A stretch of DNA of 64,000 nt from JAFECT01 sp035551675 (GCA_035551675.1 DASZMV010000018.1:62001-126000); one strand, 5' to 3'. Numbered from the stretch's first letter, positions 1 through 9,227 are shown. The notes: generated by a model not told the origin, from the sequence alone. Numbers and translations: made by a program.

Positions 1-1995
1 CAGGCCGACCTTCCACGTGGTGTTCGATCCGCCGATGTCATAGTCGGTGTAGCGGGCCGAGGCCTGCAGATCGAGCGACTTGATGAAGGGCATGCCCTTC
101 AGCAGCGGCGCGTCGATTTCGCCGAACACTTCCTTCACCGCGTCGGAGCCCTCGGTGACGCCGGACGACGTCTGACCCCAGAGGTTCTGCGCCAGTTCGT
201 TCGCGCCGGGCGTGTCCTTGATCTGGGAGTGACGATAGTCGGCGCCGAAGGCGGCCGACAGCTTGCCCGCGGGCAGGTTGAACAGGTCGCCGGTCATGGT
301 CGCGTCGAGTTCGTACTCGTCGTAGGTCGTGTGCCCTTGCTCGTCGCCGAATAGGAACGCGCGCTCTTCCGGCGTCAACTTGCCGGCTAGTTCGTTGGTC
401 CCCAGCAGCGGGAAGCCGTTGGCGCCCAGGGTTGAGCACTGACCGCCGCGCTGATGCGAGGAGATCGTGATCAGGTTCTGGTTACAATTGACAGTCGCCG
501 GTCCAAGCCCGTCGATGGCGTTGACGCGGTCGTTGTAGATGAAGCTGTAGCTATAGGTCCCGTCCGAGCGGCTGTCGCGCGCGTGCAGGTCCCAGTCCCA
601 ACCGCCGAACACCGGCGCGTCGGGCAGCTTGCCCTTCAAGCCGACGTCGACGTTGTAATAGTCGACCTGCTGGCTGTTGGAGGTCGGCGCCGGAATGATC
701 GGCTCCAGGTACGGACCGACCGGGGAAACACCGTTGGCGTCGGGTTGCAGCGACGCCGGGATGTTCGGCAGGCCCGCATAGACCAGCGGGAAGAACTGAC
801 GGTCGCCGGTCTGGCTCGACTGGCGGCGGTTCAGCAGGAAGTCGCCGTAAAGGGTCGTGTCGGCGCCGAGATCGATGCCGCCGCGGCCGGTGAGGGTGAA
901 CACCTTCGAGGGGCTGACGAGGTCGGCGTTGTCGTAGAGCGGCGACGAGAAATTGTCGTACGGGAACGTGGCGGGGAAGCCTGCACGGTCCTCACGCACG
1001 AACCCGGCCGGGACCGGATTGCCGAAGGCGTCGGAGTTGCCTTGCTGGGTCCCGGGATAGTTGACGCCGCTGACGCCCGGAATCAGGATCAGAGTGCCGC
1101 CGTTGGAGGCCGCGCCGTACTTGGTGGCGTTGTAGGGGGTCTCGAAGGCGTCGGCGAACAGGTTGAAGCACTGCTTCGCGTGGCCCTGGGCCGGACGGTC
1201 GAGCGGGTGACCCTGGGCGTCGAACTCGTAGTCCGCGGTGCAATCCGTGTCGGGACGCTGGCCGCGCTTCAGTGATTCCTGGTCGAAGTAGTCGAACGAA
1301 ACGTTGAAGTAGCCCTTGTCGAAGACCTTACCCCAGGCGCCGTTGACGTCGTACTGGTTGCCGCCGCCGTACTGGCTGATGTCGGTGTAGGCGTTGATCA
1401 CGCCGCCATCGAGGTTCTTCTTGGTGATGACGTTGATTACGCCGGCCACGGCGTCGGAGCCGTAGATCGACGAGGCGCCGTCCTTCAGGATTTCGATCCG
1501 GTCGACGATCGACGAGGGAAGGACGTTCAGGTCGAACGGACCGACCGTGCCGCCCACCCCGGCGGGACCCATCCGATAGCCGTCCACCAGCACAAGCGTA
1601 CGCGTCGCGCCCAGGCCGCGAAGCTGCACCGTATCCGAGCCTGGACCGCCGGTGGTCACAAAGCCGGTCAGCTGATTGTTCACCTGAAACGAACCGGCCA
1701 CCAGCGAAGAGGTCGACAGGATCTCGGCAGTGTTGGCCAAGCCTTCGAGGCTGGCGGTGTCGCCGGAGAGCACCTGGATCGGCGCGGCCGAGTTGTACTC
1801 GTTCTTGTGAATGCGCGAGCCGGTCACCACAACTTCGGAGACTTCGTTCGACTGCGTCGCCGCCGGCGGAGCGGGTTGCTGTTGTTGCGACGATTGCGAT
1901 TGCGACTGGTCCTGCGCCACGGCGATGCCGGACGACGCCGCCGCAAACCCAGCGATAACGGTGCTCGCCAGGAGCAGCTGACGGGTCAATTTCAT
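1..1995 (-). CDS. TonB-dependent outer-membrane receptor (3' end outside window)
   Basis: The 5' two thirds (665 codons) of a TonB-dependent receptor; it runs off the left edge, so the last beta-strands are missing. The start ATG at 1995 gives a signal peptide cleaved near residue 27 (AVA|QDQ), a Gln-rich linker, a TonB-box-like EVVVTGSRI, and a plug domain with LRGLGATRTLVLVDGYRMG and the IEILKDGASSIYGSDAVAGV signature, followed by barrel sequence (for example ARYTDYD near the edge). These receptors import scarce ligands across the outer membrane using TonB/ExbBD energy. There is no STN signalling domain, so it is probably a plain transporter, unlike the receptor at 54574-57051. The substrate cannot be told. 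The 211-bp upstream gap holds a 13-bp palindrome. The large TonB receptors of Caulobacterales and Sphingomonadales are the nearest type. Confidence 0.93.
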   Translation of the reverse strand, partial: MKLTRQLLLASTVIAGFAAASSGIAVAQDQSQSQSSQQQQPAPPAATQSNEVSEVVVTGSRIHKNEYNSAAPIQVLSGDTASLEGLANTAEILSTSSLVAGSFQVNNQLTGFVTTGGPGSDTVQLRGLGATRTLVLVDGYRMGPAGVGGTVGPFDLNVLPSSIVDRIEILKDGASSIYGSDAVAGVINVITKKNLDGGVINAYTDISQYGGGNQYDVNGAWGKVFDKGYFNVSFDYFDQESLKRGQRPDTDCTADYEFDAQGHPLDRPAQGHAKQCFNLFADAFETPYNATKYGAASNGGTLILIPGVSGVNYPGTQQGNSDAFGNPVPAGFVREDRAGFPATFPYDNFSSPLYDNADLVSPSKVFTLTGRGGIDLGADTTLYGDFLLNRRQSSQTGDRQFFPLVYAGLPNIPASLQPDANGVSPVGPYLEPIIPAPTSNSQQVDYYNVDVGLKGKLPDAPVFGGWDWDLHARDSRSDGTYSYSFIYNDRVNAIDGLGPATVNCNQNLITISSHQRGGQCSTLGANGFPLLGTNELAGKLTPEERAFLFGDEQGHTTYDEYELDATMTGDLFNLPAGKLSAAFGADYRHSQIKDTPGANELAQNLWGQTSSGVTEGSDAVKEVFGEIDAPLLKGMPFIKSLDLQASARYTDYDIGGSNTTWKVGL

Positions 1996-2094
1996 GCTTG
2001 TTCCACCCAATAACACGCGACTAGCTCGCCGATTGTTCGACCGCGAGCTTGAGAGAGTGCGCAATGTCATTGCTTCATGGGCACGAGCAACAAT

Positions 2095-2107
2095 ATAGCG
2101 TCGCTAT
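2095..2107. promoter_or_regulatory. 13-bp perfect palindrome upstream of TonB receptor
   Basis: ATAGCG-T-CGCTAT is a perfect inverted repeat about 100 bp upstream of the receptor start, in the 1996-2206 gap. On the minus strand it overlaps TATATT, a possible -10 element. It could be an operator, but no regulator is identified. Confidence 0.3.
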
Positions 2108-2206
2108 TTCGTCGCATCCGCGGCAACGATGCAAAAAAGAAACATACGTTGATCGTTGAACTGCGTTATCGTTTGGCGTTCGCACATCGTGCGAGCGAGC
2201 GTTACT

Positions 2207-3232
2207 TCATCCGATCTGCGAATCGCGTTTGCGCATCACGCTCCGCTTGGGCGCCGGGATCGGACCCACGCCCGAGGGCAGCGGCTTCGACGGATCGCGG
2301 ATGAACCTCTCGATGTCGGCCCACACCGTCTCCGCCTCGTAGTCGCGCAGCAGAATATGCCAGCCGTGCGGGTAATAGGCGGTGGGGCCCGCGGTCAGGC
2401 GCGCGGCGGCGGGAAAGGCTGCGTTCTTCGGTATGATCTCGTCGTGGGCGCCGTAGAGATAGGCGGTCGGGACCTTCAGCTTGCCGACGTCGCGTGAGGC
2501 ATGGTCCATCAGATCGACCAGGCCATAGACCGCGTCCGGCCGCGTGGCCCAGACCAGGTTCGGATCGCGGCCCATGCGGCGCAGCTCGGGAATGTTGTCC
2601 GAGGCGGTGATGTGCTCGACCACCACGTCCGGCGGTTCGATCGACCTGGAGCCGATGGTGTGCGCCGCGAGCCAGAGCGCGATGCGGTTGATCACCGGTT
2701 GGCTCGACCAGCCCCACACCGCGGGCGAGGCAAGGATCAAGCGGCTCGCGTCCGGCGGATGGTCCGACGCGAAGGCCTCGATCGCCTCGGCGCCGCCCAT
2801 GCTCTCGCCCACCACCGCGACGGTCGCGTGCGGATAACGCGCATGCACGAGCGCGCAAAGCGTGCGCAGGTCTTCGCTCGCGAGCGTGTCGGGCTCCCAC
2901 AGGCCGCGATGCGGCGATCGGCCAAAACCGCGCTGGTCCCAGGCGTAGGTGGCGATGCCGCGCTTGGCCCACCACGGGCCCGCCATCCAGAACGCGGCGG
3001 CGTAGTCGTTCATGCCGTGCAGGCCCACGATCACCGCCCACGGCTCGCCGCTCCCCGGCGTCCAGGTCGACAGCGCGAGGTGGGTCCCGTCGAAGCTGGT
3101 GAAGTCGTGCGCGTTGAGCGAAGGTCCCTGGAACTGCGGCGGCGGCACGGCCGCGTGCTGGAACGTCGGCGCGCAGGAAGCCAGCGCGAGCATCAGGACC
3201 GGGGCCGCGAGCCGTCGCAACAGGCGCGTCAT
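2207..3232 (-). CDS. Lipoprotein alpha/beta hydrolase (monoacylglycerol lipase-like)
   Basis: A 341-residue serine hydrolase of the lysophospholipase/monoacylglycerol lipase type. A start at 3232 (MTRLLRR) gives a lipoprotein signal with lipobox LASC (Cys20), so the enzyme is probably membrane-anchored in the periplasm. Visible features are an oxyanion-region HGMNDY, DQRGFGRS, the nucleophile elbow GESMGG, the acid YGAHDEIIP and the catalytic His in PHGWH. The start overlaps the stop of the upstream DUF1444-like gene (TGATG), which indicates translational coupling. The substrate is unknown; a lipid or carboxyl ester is likely. A longer reading frame reaching to 3310 exists, but it would overlap the neighbour by 78 bp and lose the signal peptide. 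Confidence 0.85.
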   Translation of the reverse strand: MTRLLRRLAAPVLMLALASCAPTFQHAAVPPPQFQGPSLNAHDFTSFDGTHLALSTWTPGSGEPWAVIVGLHGMNDYAAAFWMAGPWWAKRGIATYAWDQRGFGRSPHRGLWEPDTLASEDLRTLCALVHARYPHATVAVVGESMGGAEAIEAFASDHPPDASRLILASPAVWGWSSQPVINRIALWLAAHTIGSRSIEPPDVVVEHITASDNIPELRRMGRDPNLVWATRPDAVYGLVDLMDHASRDVGKLKVPTAYLYGAHDEIIPKNAAFPAAARLTAGPTAYYPHGWHILLRDYEAETVWADIERFIRDPSKPLPSGVGPIPAPKRSVMRKRDSQIG

Positions 3233-4080
3233 CAGTTCCCCAACACCGCCCAGCCGTCCGTCCTGCGCACGAAGAGCTCGTCGGTGAGGTAGTTTACATC
3301 GCCCGAGCAACTGTCGAGAAACTGGCGCACGGCGTTCACCGCCTCGGGATTGGCGGCGTTGGCGGCGATGGTCACGTTGCGCATCAGGCCGATGACCGGA
3401 TGATCGCCGAGCGCGCGCATTTGCGGCAGCGCCCAGAGTTCGTCGGTCAAGGCAAGGCTGCCGCCCAGGCTCTCTTCGCAGGTCAGCATGGCGAGGTCGC
3501 CGTCGTCCCCGCGCATCTCGATGTCGCCCTGGATCACCTTGGTGTTCTGCAGGGCCCGGCTCATGACCTCTTCGGGATCGGGAATGACGTCGCGGATCGT
3601 CGCCGACGGTGGAAAGCGTAGCGAACCGTCGCGCCGCTCCGCCACATAGACGTAGAGCGATCCCGCGAACGGTCGCCGCATCGGCAAGTCGTCCGGCGCA
3701 ACCACGTCGTTCTTCGCCGCCTTCGCCGCCAGCACCGGCGTCTCGATCGCGGGCCGGATCACCAGCACCAGATTGTCGGGCGACAGGTCGTCCTGGGCGG
3801 TCACCATCGCGGTGCGGAACGCCTCGACGTGGCGCGAGATGATCTCGTCCAGCCGGGGCGGCTCGCCCAGATATTCGCGATAGGCGTTGCCGAGATAGAT
3901 GTTGAAGTTCAGCCCACAGGTCACGACCAGTTCTTCGTCGGAAGCGACGCTCACTTCGGCGTCAGGGGCGGCGCGTTCGAGCACTGCCTGGTAACGCTCG
4001 CGAAACGCCGCGGGCGAGAGCGGCGCGCCGCCATTTCCGGCTCCGAATACACGAAATCCCTTGTCGAAAACTGACGCCAA
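3232..4080 (-). CDS. DUF1444-like conserved protein
   Basis: A 282-residue cytoplasmic protein with no signal peptide or membrane segment. The pattern EELVVTCGLNFNIYLGNAYR, a central block around FAGSLYVYVAE and a C-terminal block SLALTDELWALPQ resembles the DUF1444 (YtpQ/UPF0354) family; that assignment is by eye and tentative. The function of the family is not established. It is coupled by a 1-nt TGATG overlap to the downstream lipoprotein hydrolase and follows the UDG-family gene by 75 bp on the same strand, so the three probably share an operon. Confidence 0.6.
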   Translation of the reverse strand: MASVFDKGFRVFGAGNGGAPLSPAAFRERYQAVLERAAPDAEVSVASDEELVVTCGLNFNIYLGNAYREYLGEPPRLDEIISRHVEAFRTAMVTAQDDLSPDNLVLVIRPAIETPVLAAKAAKNDVVAPDDLPMRRPFAGSLYVYVAERRDGSLRFPPSATIRDVIPDPEEVMSRALQNTKVIQGDIEMRGDDGDLAMLTCEESLGGSLALTDELWALPQMRALGDHPVIGLMRNVTIAANAANPEAVNAVRQFLDSCSGDVNYLTDELFVRRTDGWAVLGN

Positions 4081-4155
4081 GGTTCACTCCCAGGTCATTG
4101 GCCCAAGATCACTGGACAACGACGGTGGCACGTCCTTCCCCTGACCGCAAACAGG

Positions 4156-4773
4156 TTAGACCAACAACTGTTTCACCCGCTTGCGCAGCCAGGGGATCAC
4201 CTCAGCCTCGAACCACGGATTGTGCTTCAGCCAGGCGGTATTGCGCCAGGACGGGTGCGGCAGCGGCAGGACCTTCGGAAGGTAATCGCGCCAGGCCTTC
4301 GCCGTTTCCGTCATCGAGGCCTTCGCGCGCTCGCCCAGAGCCCAATCCTGGGCATGGCCGCCCACCAAAAGCGTCAGCTCCACCGACTTTAATTCGCCGA
4401 GCAGCCTCGGCCGCCACAGCTGGGCGCAGCGTTTCGGCGGCGGGTAGTCGCCGCCCTTGGGGTTGGTCCCGGGAAAGCAGAAGGCCATGGCCGCGACCCC
4501 GATCCGCGGGTCGGCATAGAACCGGTCGTAGTCCACCCCCAGCCAGTCGCGCAGCCGATCGCCCGACGGGTCGGTGAACGGGGCCCCGCTCTCATGTACG
4601 CGCCGGCCCGGGGCCTGGCCGCAGATCAAAAGCCGCGTCTCCACCGCCACCTGCACCACCGGCCGGGGCTCATGCGGCAGCTCGCCCGCGCAGGCGCGGC
4701 AGGCGGCGATCTCGGCCAGCACGGCGTCCAGTCCCGAGTCTTTCGTGTTTCTTTTGACGTCTTGGGTCGGCAA
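4156..4773 (-). CDS. Uracil-DNA glycosylase family protein
   Basis: About 205 residues of the COG1573 uracil-DNA glycosylase family. Recognisable blocks are an N-terminal CRAC, LLICGQAPGRRVHESG followed by FTDPSGDRLRDWLG (the family 4/5 active-site region), a central LTLLVGGHAQDW, and the C-terminal HPSWRNT (substrate-loop His). Such enzymes excise uracil from deaminated DNA, though some members of this subgroup have no demonstrated activity. The start is uncertain: a longer frame would run antisense into the divergent thioesterase gene, so the TTG at 4773, a few codons before the conserved LDAVLAEI, is preferred. Only 49 bp separate it from the divergent gene at 4823, so both promoters must overlap there. 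Confidence 0.8.
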   Translation of the reverse strand: MPTQDVKRNTKDSGLDAVLAEIAACRACAGELPHEPRPVVQVAVETRLLICGQAPGRRVHESGAPFTDPSGDRLRDWLGVDYDRFYADPRIGVAAMAFCFPGTNPKGGDYPPPKRCAQLWRPRLLGELKSVELTLLVGGHAQDWALGERAKASMTETAKAWRDYLPKVLPLPHPSWRNTAWLKHNPWFEAEVIPWLRKRVKQLLV

Positions 4774-4822
4774 GGGTCTTCGCCTATTCAGTCGGCACAC
4801 AGATAGGCCTTCGGAGCCCGAT

Positions 4823-5275
4823 ATGGAGAGCGACGCCCCGCCACGGGTCATCCAGGTCACCGATGGCGAGTTCGCCGGCTGGCGGCGGTTCGACACCCGC
4901 GAGACCTTCGATTCCCTGATCGGCCCGTTCTATTTTCGCCGCGGCGAGGACGGCCACTTCCGCTGCGCCTTCCGCGCCGAGCAGAAGCACATGAACGCGG
5001 GCGGACGCATGCACGGCGGCGTCCTGATGACCTTCGCCGACATATCGCTGTTCGCCCTGGCCTATGAGGAGATGGAAGGCCGCCGCGGCGTCACCGTCCA
5101 ACTCGACTCCACCTTCCTCGACGGCGCCCACGTGGGCGATCTTTTGGAAGCCACCGGCGAGGTGACCCGCGCGGGCGGTTCGCTGGTCTTCGTGCGCGGT
5201 CAGATCGTGAGCGGGGCGCGGCTCCTGTTCACCTTTTCGGGCGTGATCAAGAAGATGAAGTCCCGGACGCCGTAG
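4823..5275 (+). CDS. PaaI-family hotdog thioesterase
   Basis: A 150-residue single hotdog domain. GGRMHGGVLMTFAD is the PaaI/YdiI-type helix and active-site block, and GVTVQLDSTFLDGA is the matching strand. The family hydrolyses acyl-CoA thioesters in the cytoplasm; the acyl group is unknown here. The ATG at 4823 follows a short AT-containing spacer and gives the usual family length. It is divergent from the UDG-family gene, and about 100 bp precede the next gene. Confidence 0.85.
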   Translation: MESDAPPRVIQVTDGEFAGWRRFDTRETFDSLIGPFYFRRGEDGHFRCAFRAEQKHMNAGGRMHGGVLMTFADISLFALAYEEMEGRRGVTVQLDSTFLDGAHVGDLLEATGEVTRAGGSLVFVRGQIVSGARLLFTFSGVIKKMKSRTP

Positions 5276-5376
5276 ACGCACGGCCTGACCGGCCCAACCG
5301 AATTTCCCGCAACTGGCCCTTCAGCGGCGCCCGAGCCTCGGTCATTGGCTCACGCATCGATGTTGCGGAGATCTTG

Positions 5377-5949
5377 ATGACCCTGGGTTCCCGATTGAGT
5401 AGCCTGGCGCTGGCTGGCGCGCTCGTCTGCCTCGCCCTGCCCGCCAGTCCCAACCTTGCCTGGGCGCAGCCCGTGCGTGACGGTTCGCACGACTTCGATT
5501 TCGCGCATGGCCGGTGGCATACGCACGCGACCTCGGTGAAGGACCCCTTCGAGGGCGGAACCCACACCGTCACTCTCGACGGGACCAAGACCAGCCACGC
5601 GATGTGGGGCGGCAAGGCCTGGGTCGAGGAGATCGAGGCCGACGGTCCCGACGGCCATTGGGAGGGCATGACGCTGTTCGTCTACAACCCCAAGGCCGGG
5701 CAATGGAGGCAGGTCTATGTCGACAACAGCGGCGAGATCGACGCGCCCACCATCGGGAGTTTCAACGGCAATCGCGGCGAATTCTACGGCGCCGAAACCT
5801 CGCACGGCCGCAACGTTCTGGTCCGCGGCGTCTGGACCGTCGTCTCGCACGACGAGCACCTGTACGAGATCTCGCTGTCGCAAGACGGCGGGCGCACCTG
5901 GGTTACGGGCTTCAAGGCCGACCTGACGCGGTTGCCCGACAAGCCCTAA
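5377..5949 (+). CDS. Exported protein of unknown function (DUF1579-like)
   Basis: A 190-residue protein with a signal peptide ending near AWAQP. The mature part starts HDFDFAHGRWH and is rich in Trp/His beta-strand segments, resembling the lipocalin-like DUF1579 group; this is a weak similarity by eye. A GCGGAG sequence precedes the ATG at 5377; a TTG just before it is less likely. The stop codon overlaps the stop of the convergent MocR gene (shared CTAA at 5946-5949). Probably periplasmic, possibly a small-ligand binder. Confidence 0.6.
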   Translation: MTLGSRLSSLALAGALVCLALPASPNLAWAQPVRDGSHDFDFAHGRWHTHATSVKDPFEGGTHTVTLDGTKTSHAMWGGKAWVEEIEADGPDGHWEGMTLFVYNPKAGQWRQVYVDNSGEIDAPTIGSFNGNRGEFYGAETSHGRNVLVRGVWTVVSHDEHLYEISLSQDGGRTWVTGFKADLTRLPDKP

Positions 5950-7418
5950 GCGGAAGCGAGGGTCGCACGCACCGCTTCGACGCCCTCATGGATGTCCGAG
6001 AGGTCCGCAACGCCGTAACCGAACACCAGGCCCGCGTGCGTCGGCTCGCCGGCGAAATAACGCGCGAGCGTGTGGATCTTCACCTGCGCCTCTGAAAGTC
6101 CGCGCGCCGCCGCCGCGACCTCGACGTCGGGCTTGGCCGTGACCGCGATGTGCATCCCGTAGAACGACGGAATCGGCTCGAGCCAGTCCGCAAGTCGCTT
6201 TTCGATCAACCCCAGCAGCTCGTCGCGGCGGCGGCGATAGATTTCCCGCGTCTTGCGAATATGTTTGGTCAGCAGTCCCTCGGACATGAAGGCCGCGACG
6301 CCCAGTTGCACCGGCGTCGCACTGTGCCAGTCCAGGCAGTTCTTCGCCGCCGTCAGGGTCGGCAACGCCCACGCCGGCGCCACGAGAAAGCCGAGGCGCA
6401 GCGACGGCAGCATGCACTTGGAAAAGGTGCCGACGTAGAAGACCACGTCTGCGGCCGACGCAGTCCGCAGAGCCTCCAGCGCGCCACCCTCGAAGCGGAA
6501 CTCGCCGTCGTAGTCGTCCTCGACGATCACCGCGCCACGCTCGCGCGCCAAGGCGATCAACTGGCGGCGCCGCTCCGCCGACAGGGTCACGCCCAAAGGA
6601 AACTGGTGCGAAGGACAGACGCAGATGACGCGGGCGTCGACTGGAATGTCGCCGACCACGATCCCCTCCGCATCGACCCGCACCGGCGCGATGCGCGCGC
6701 CGGCCGCCGCGAACGCCGCCCGCATCGGCGGATAGCCCGGATCTTCGATCGCGACGGTCGTCTCGCCGGGTTGCACCAACACGCGCGCCAGAAGATCGAA
6801 CGCCTGCTGCGCGCCCGAGGTGACCAGGACGTCGTCCGGCGCGCACACCACCGCGCGGGTGACGCCGATGTGGCGCGCGACCGCTTCCCTCAGCCGATAG
6901 TTGCCTTGATTGCCTTGCGGACTCTTCAGCGCCGCGGGACGTCGCTCGAGGCGGCGCAGAGCCTTGGCGCTCACCCGGCGATAGTCTTCCAACGGAAACA
7001 ACTGCGCATCGACCAGCGCCGGGCGAAAATCCAGCCCGCTGGTCGGCGCGCGCTCGACCTCTTCTTCCGCCCAGAACCCCATCGCCTCGACGATGTCGGT
7101 CCGCAACCACACCGGATTGAGCGGGAAGTCCCCGCGCGCTGTCGCGACCGCAACTTCGGCTTTACGCACCGCCACGAAGGCGCCCGATCCCGGACGCGTG
7201 ACGATCAGTCCGTCGCCCGCGAGCTGCTCATAGATGGCCGCCGCCGTGTTGCGCGACACGCCGAAGAAGCCCGCCGACCGTCGCGTGGGCGGCAGTCGAA
7301 CGCCCGCCGCCAGCCGACCGTCCAGGATCGCCGCCTTCAATTGGTCATAGAGCCGCTTGGACGCATCGCGCGCGCCGGCCGGCGGCAGGTCGAGCTCGAT
7401 TTCGAACAGCGGATCCAT
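5946..7418 (-). CDS. PdxR/MocR-family transcriptional regulator
   Basis: A 490-residue fusion of an N-terminal GntR-type winged helix (about 20-85, with RLPPTRRSAGFFGVSRNTA) and a fold-type I aminotransferase-like domain (about 110-480) that binds PLP. PLP-site motifs are VTSGAQQAFDLLAR, VEDDYDGEFR and the lysine in GTFSKCMLPSLRLGF. Members sense PLP or amino acids and control PLP or amino-acid metabolism, often of adjacent genes; the neighbour here is a glutathione S-transferase gene 16 bp upstream on the same strand. The start at 7418 (MDPLFEIELD) is at the usual family position. Confidence 0.92.
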   Translation of the reverse strand: MDPLFEIELDLPPAGARDASKRLYDQLKAAILDGRLAAGVRLPPTRRSAGFFGVSRNTAAAIYEQLAGDGLIVTRPGSGAFVAVRKAEVAVATARGDFPLNPVWLRTDIVEAMGFWAEEEVERAPTSGLDFRPALVDAQLFPLEDYRRVSAKALRRLERRPAALKSPQGNQGNYRLREAVARHIGVTRAVVCAPDDVLVTSGAQQAFDLLARVLVQPGETTVAIEDPGYPPMRAAFAAAGARIAPVRVDAEGIVVGDIPVDARVICVCPSHQFPLGVTLSAERRRQLIALARERGAVIVEDDYDGEFRFEGGALEALRTASAADVVFYVGTFSKCMLPSLRLGFLVAPAWALPTLTAAKNCLDWHSATPVQLGVAAFMSEGLLTKHIRKTREIYRRRRDELLGLIEKRLADWLEPIPSFYGMHIAVTAKPDVEVAAAARGLSEAQVKIHTLARYFAGEPTHAGLVFGYGVADLSDIHEGVEAVRATLASA

Positions 7419-7434
7419 GCGGCCCCGCGCCGGC

Positions 7435-8070
7435 CTAGGCGACTGCCTTGGCCTCGGCGCCCGCAAGGAACCCAGGACGCTCCTTCAGCGCGGAGAGCCA
7501 GCGGTCGAGATTCACCAGTTCGGCCGGCGGGCGGTACTTCACCAGGCGCGCGAAATCGATACCGACGGCGGCGACGATGTCGGCGGTGGTGATGCGCTCG
7601 GCGGCGATGAACGGACGCCCGTCCAGCCTGCGGTCGAGCATGGCCATGAACCGCTCGGAGGCGGCGCGCATATAGTCGGCCACCGCCGGCACAGGCGGCT
7701 CCAGCGCAGCCAGCATCGGATGGGTGTGACGCACCACCTGCATCAGCGGATTGGCCAGGTAGATCTCGCAGCGCCGCGTCCACATCTCGATCACGGCGAT
7801 CTCTTCCGCGTCGCGGCCCAGCAGGTTGGGCTCGGGATAGACCGCCTCGAGGTAGCGGCAGATGGCGATGGACTCGGTGATGGTCACGCCGTCGTCGAGT
7901 TCGAGCGCCGGGACGTGGGCCAGGCCCGCCTTCTCGCGATAGGCCGGGGTCTTGTGCTCGCCCGCGAAGATGTCGACCTCGACCATCTGCAGGTCGGAGA
8001 TCGCCTTTTCGGCCATCAGCCAGCGGACTCGGCGAGGATTGGGCGCGCGATGGTGGGTGTAGAGCTTCAT
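7435..8070 (-). CDS. Glutathione S-transferase family protein
   Basis: A 211-residue cytosolic GST. The N-terminal thioredoxin-like half starts MKLYTHHRAPNPRRV and contains the cis-Pro and GSH-binding motif HVPALELDDG followed by ITESIAICRYLE; the helical C-terminal half contains the N-capping box ITTADIVAAVGIDFA. The start at 8070 is set by GGGAGG seven bases upstream. It conjugates or otherwise uses glutathione on electrophiles; the substrate is unknown. It is probably co-transcribed with the downstream MocR regulator. Confidence 0.9.
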   Translation of the reverse strand: MKLYTHHRAPNPRRVRWLMAEKAISDLQMVEVDIFAGEHKTPAYREKAGLAHVPALELDDGVTITESIAICRYLEAVYPEPNLLGRDAEEIAVIEMWTRRCEIYLANPLMQVVRHTHPMLAALEPPVPAVADYMRAASERFMAMLDRRLDGRPFIAAERITTADIVAAVGIDFARLVKYRPPAELVNLDRWLSALKERPGFLAGAEAKAVA

Positions 8071-8201
8071 GGCGGCCTCCCGGGTTTCCCTTAGAAAACG
8101 CCTCGGACCTAGGGCCAATCATCGCGCCCTTCAAGAACCACCCTACCCTTGGCCGCCGCGCACGGGCTAAAAGGTCACGAAACCTGGGGGATTTGATCCG
8201 A

Positions 8202-9218
8202 ATGACGGCTGACACCGGCCCGACCGCCGAGCCCGCCCTGACCACTGACGGGGTCGCCGCCTCCGCCCGCGCCGCCGAGGAGGCGGGGGATTTCGACCGC
8301 GCGCTCGGCCATTACCGCGCGCTGATGCAGATCGAGCCGCGTCAGCCGCGCTGGGAGATCGAAGCCGTGCGCACCCTTCGTCTGGCCGGCCGCGAGGCCG
8401 AAGCCGCCGAGGCCTTGCGCGGCGCGCTGCGCAAACATCCCGGCGCGCTCGGCAATCCGGAGCTGCGCGCGATGATCCCCGAGGCCGACGCGTCGGAAAA
8501 ATCCGCGCGCGACGCGCTGGGCGATCACTGCCCGCCGGACGAGTTGCTGAAGCGTGAACTCGCGGTGGACGACGACAGCGACATGATCGTGGTGAAGGGC
8601 GTGCGTCCCGCCGCGGTGATCGTGTTCACGGGCCTGGCCGACCGCATGGTCCTGCCGCTGCCGCTGTTCGACCGCTACATGGCCGAGCTCGGCCTTTCGG
8701 CGATCTATCTGCGCGACCGCAACCGCATCGGCTATTTCCACGGCGTGAAGTCGCTGGGTGACTACGATGCGAGTGTCGCGGGGCTGAAGTCGACGCTCGG
8801 CGATCTCGGCGCCGAGAAAGTGTTCACCGTCGGCAACTCCGCAGGAGGCATCGGCGCGCTCTCCTACGGCGTCGACCTGAACGCGGCGCACATTATCGGC
8901 TTTTCGACGCCGGTTTCGATCACCCGCGCGGCGGCCAACATGGACCGCCGCACCCAGGTGTTCGCGGACCGCATGCTGAGCGGCGTTCCCGAGCCCAGGC
9001 GCGATCTGCGCGCGCGGCTGGCGGCGCGCAAGGACATGGGCCAGACGCACCTGTTCTTCGGCTCCGACATGCCCGAGGACCGCATGCACGCCCAGTCCCT
9101 GCTCGGCGTCGACGGCGTGTCGCTCTATCCGCTTCCGGGCCTCGCCGGCCACGGCGCCCTGTTCCGCCTCGCGCAGAACGGCGACCTGCGGAAAGTGTTC
9201 GCGAACCGCTTCAGTTAA
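8202..9218 (+). CDS. TPR-like N-terminus fused to alpha/beta-hydrolase-like domain
   Basis: 338 residues. Residues about 15-100 are Ala-rich helices with TPR-like spacing (AGDFDRALGHYRALMQIEP). The rest looks like an alpha/beta hydrolase: a strand AVIVFTGLADRMVLP, the elbow VGNSAGGIGALSYG, a TPVSITRAAANM segment and a possible catalytic His in GLAGHGALFRL. The elbow G-N-S-A-G fits G-x-S-x-G. It has no signal peptide. GGGGG lies ten bases before the ATG at 8202. I do not recognise a named family; a role is not proposed beyond probable hydrolase. It converges on ilvE with a 9-bp gap. Confidence 0.6.
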   Translation: MTADTGPTAEPALTTDGVAASARAAEEAGDFDRALGHYRALMQIEPRQPRWEIEAVRTLRLAGREAEAAEALRGALRKHPGALGNPELRAMIPEADASEKSARDALGDHCPPDELLKRELAVDDDSDMIVVKGVRPAAVIVFTGLADRMVLPLPLFDRYMAELGLSAIYLRDRNRIGYFHGVKSLGDYDASVAGLKSTLGDLGAEKVFTVGNSAGGIGALSYGVDLNAAHIIGFSTPVSITRAAANMDRRTQVFADRMLSGVPEPRRDLRARLAARKDMGQTHLFFGSDMPEDRMHAQSLLGVDGVSLYPLPGLAGHGALFRLAQNGDLRKVFANRFS

Positions 9219-9227
9219 AACCGTGGA

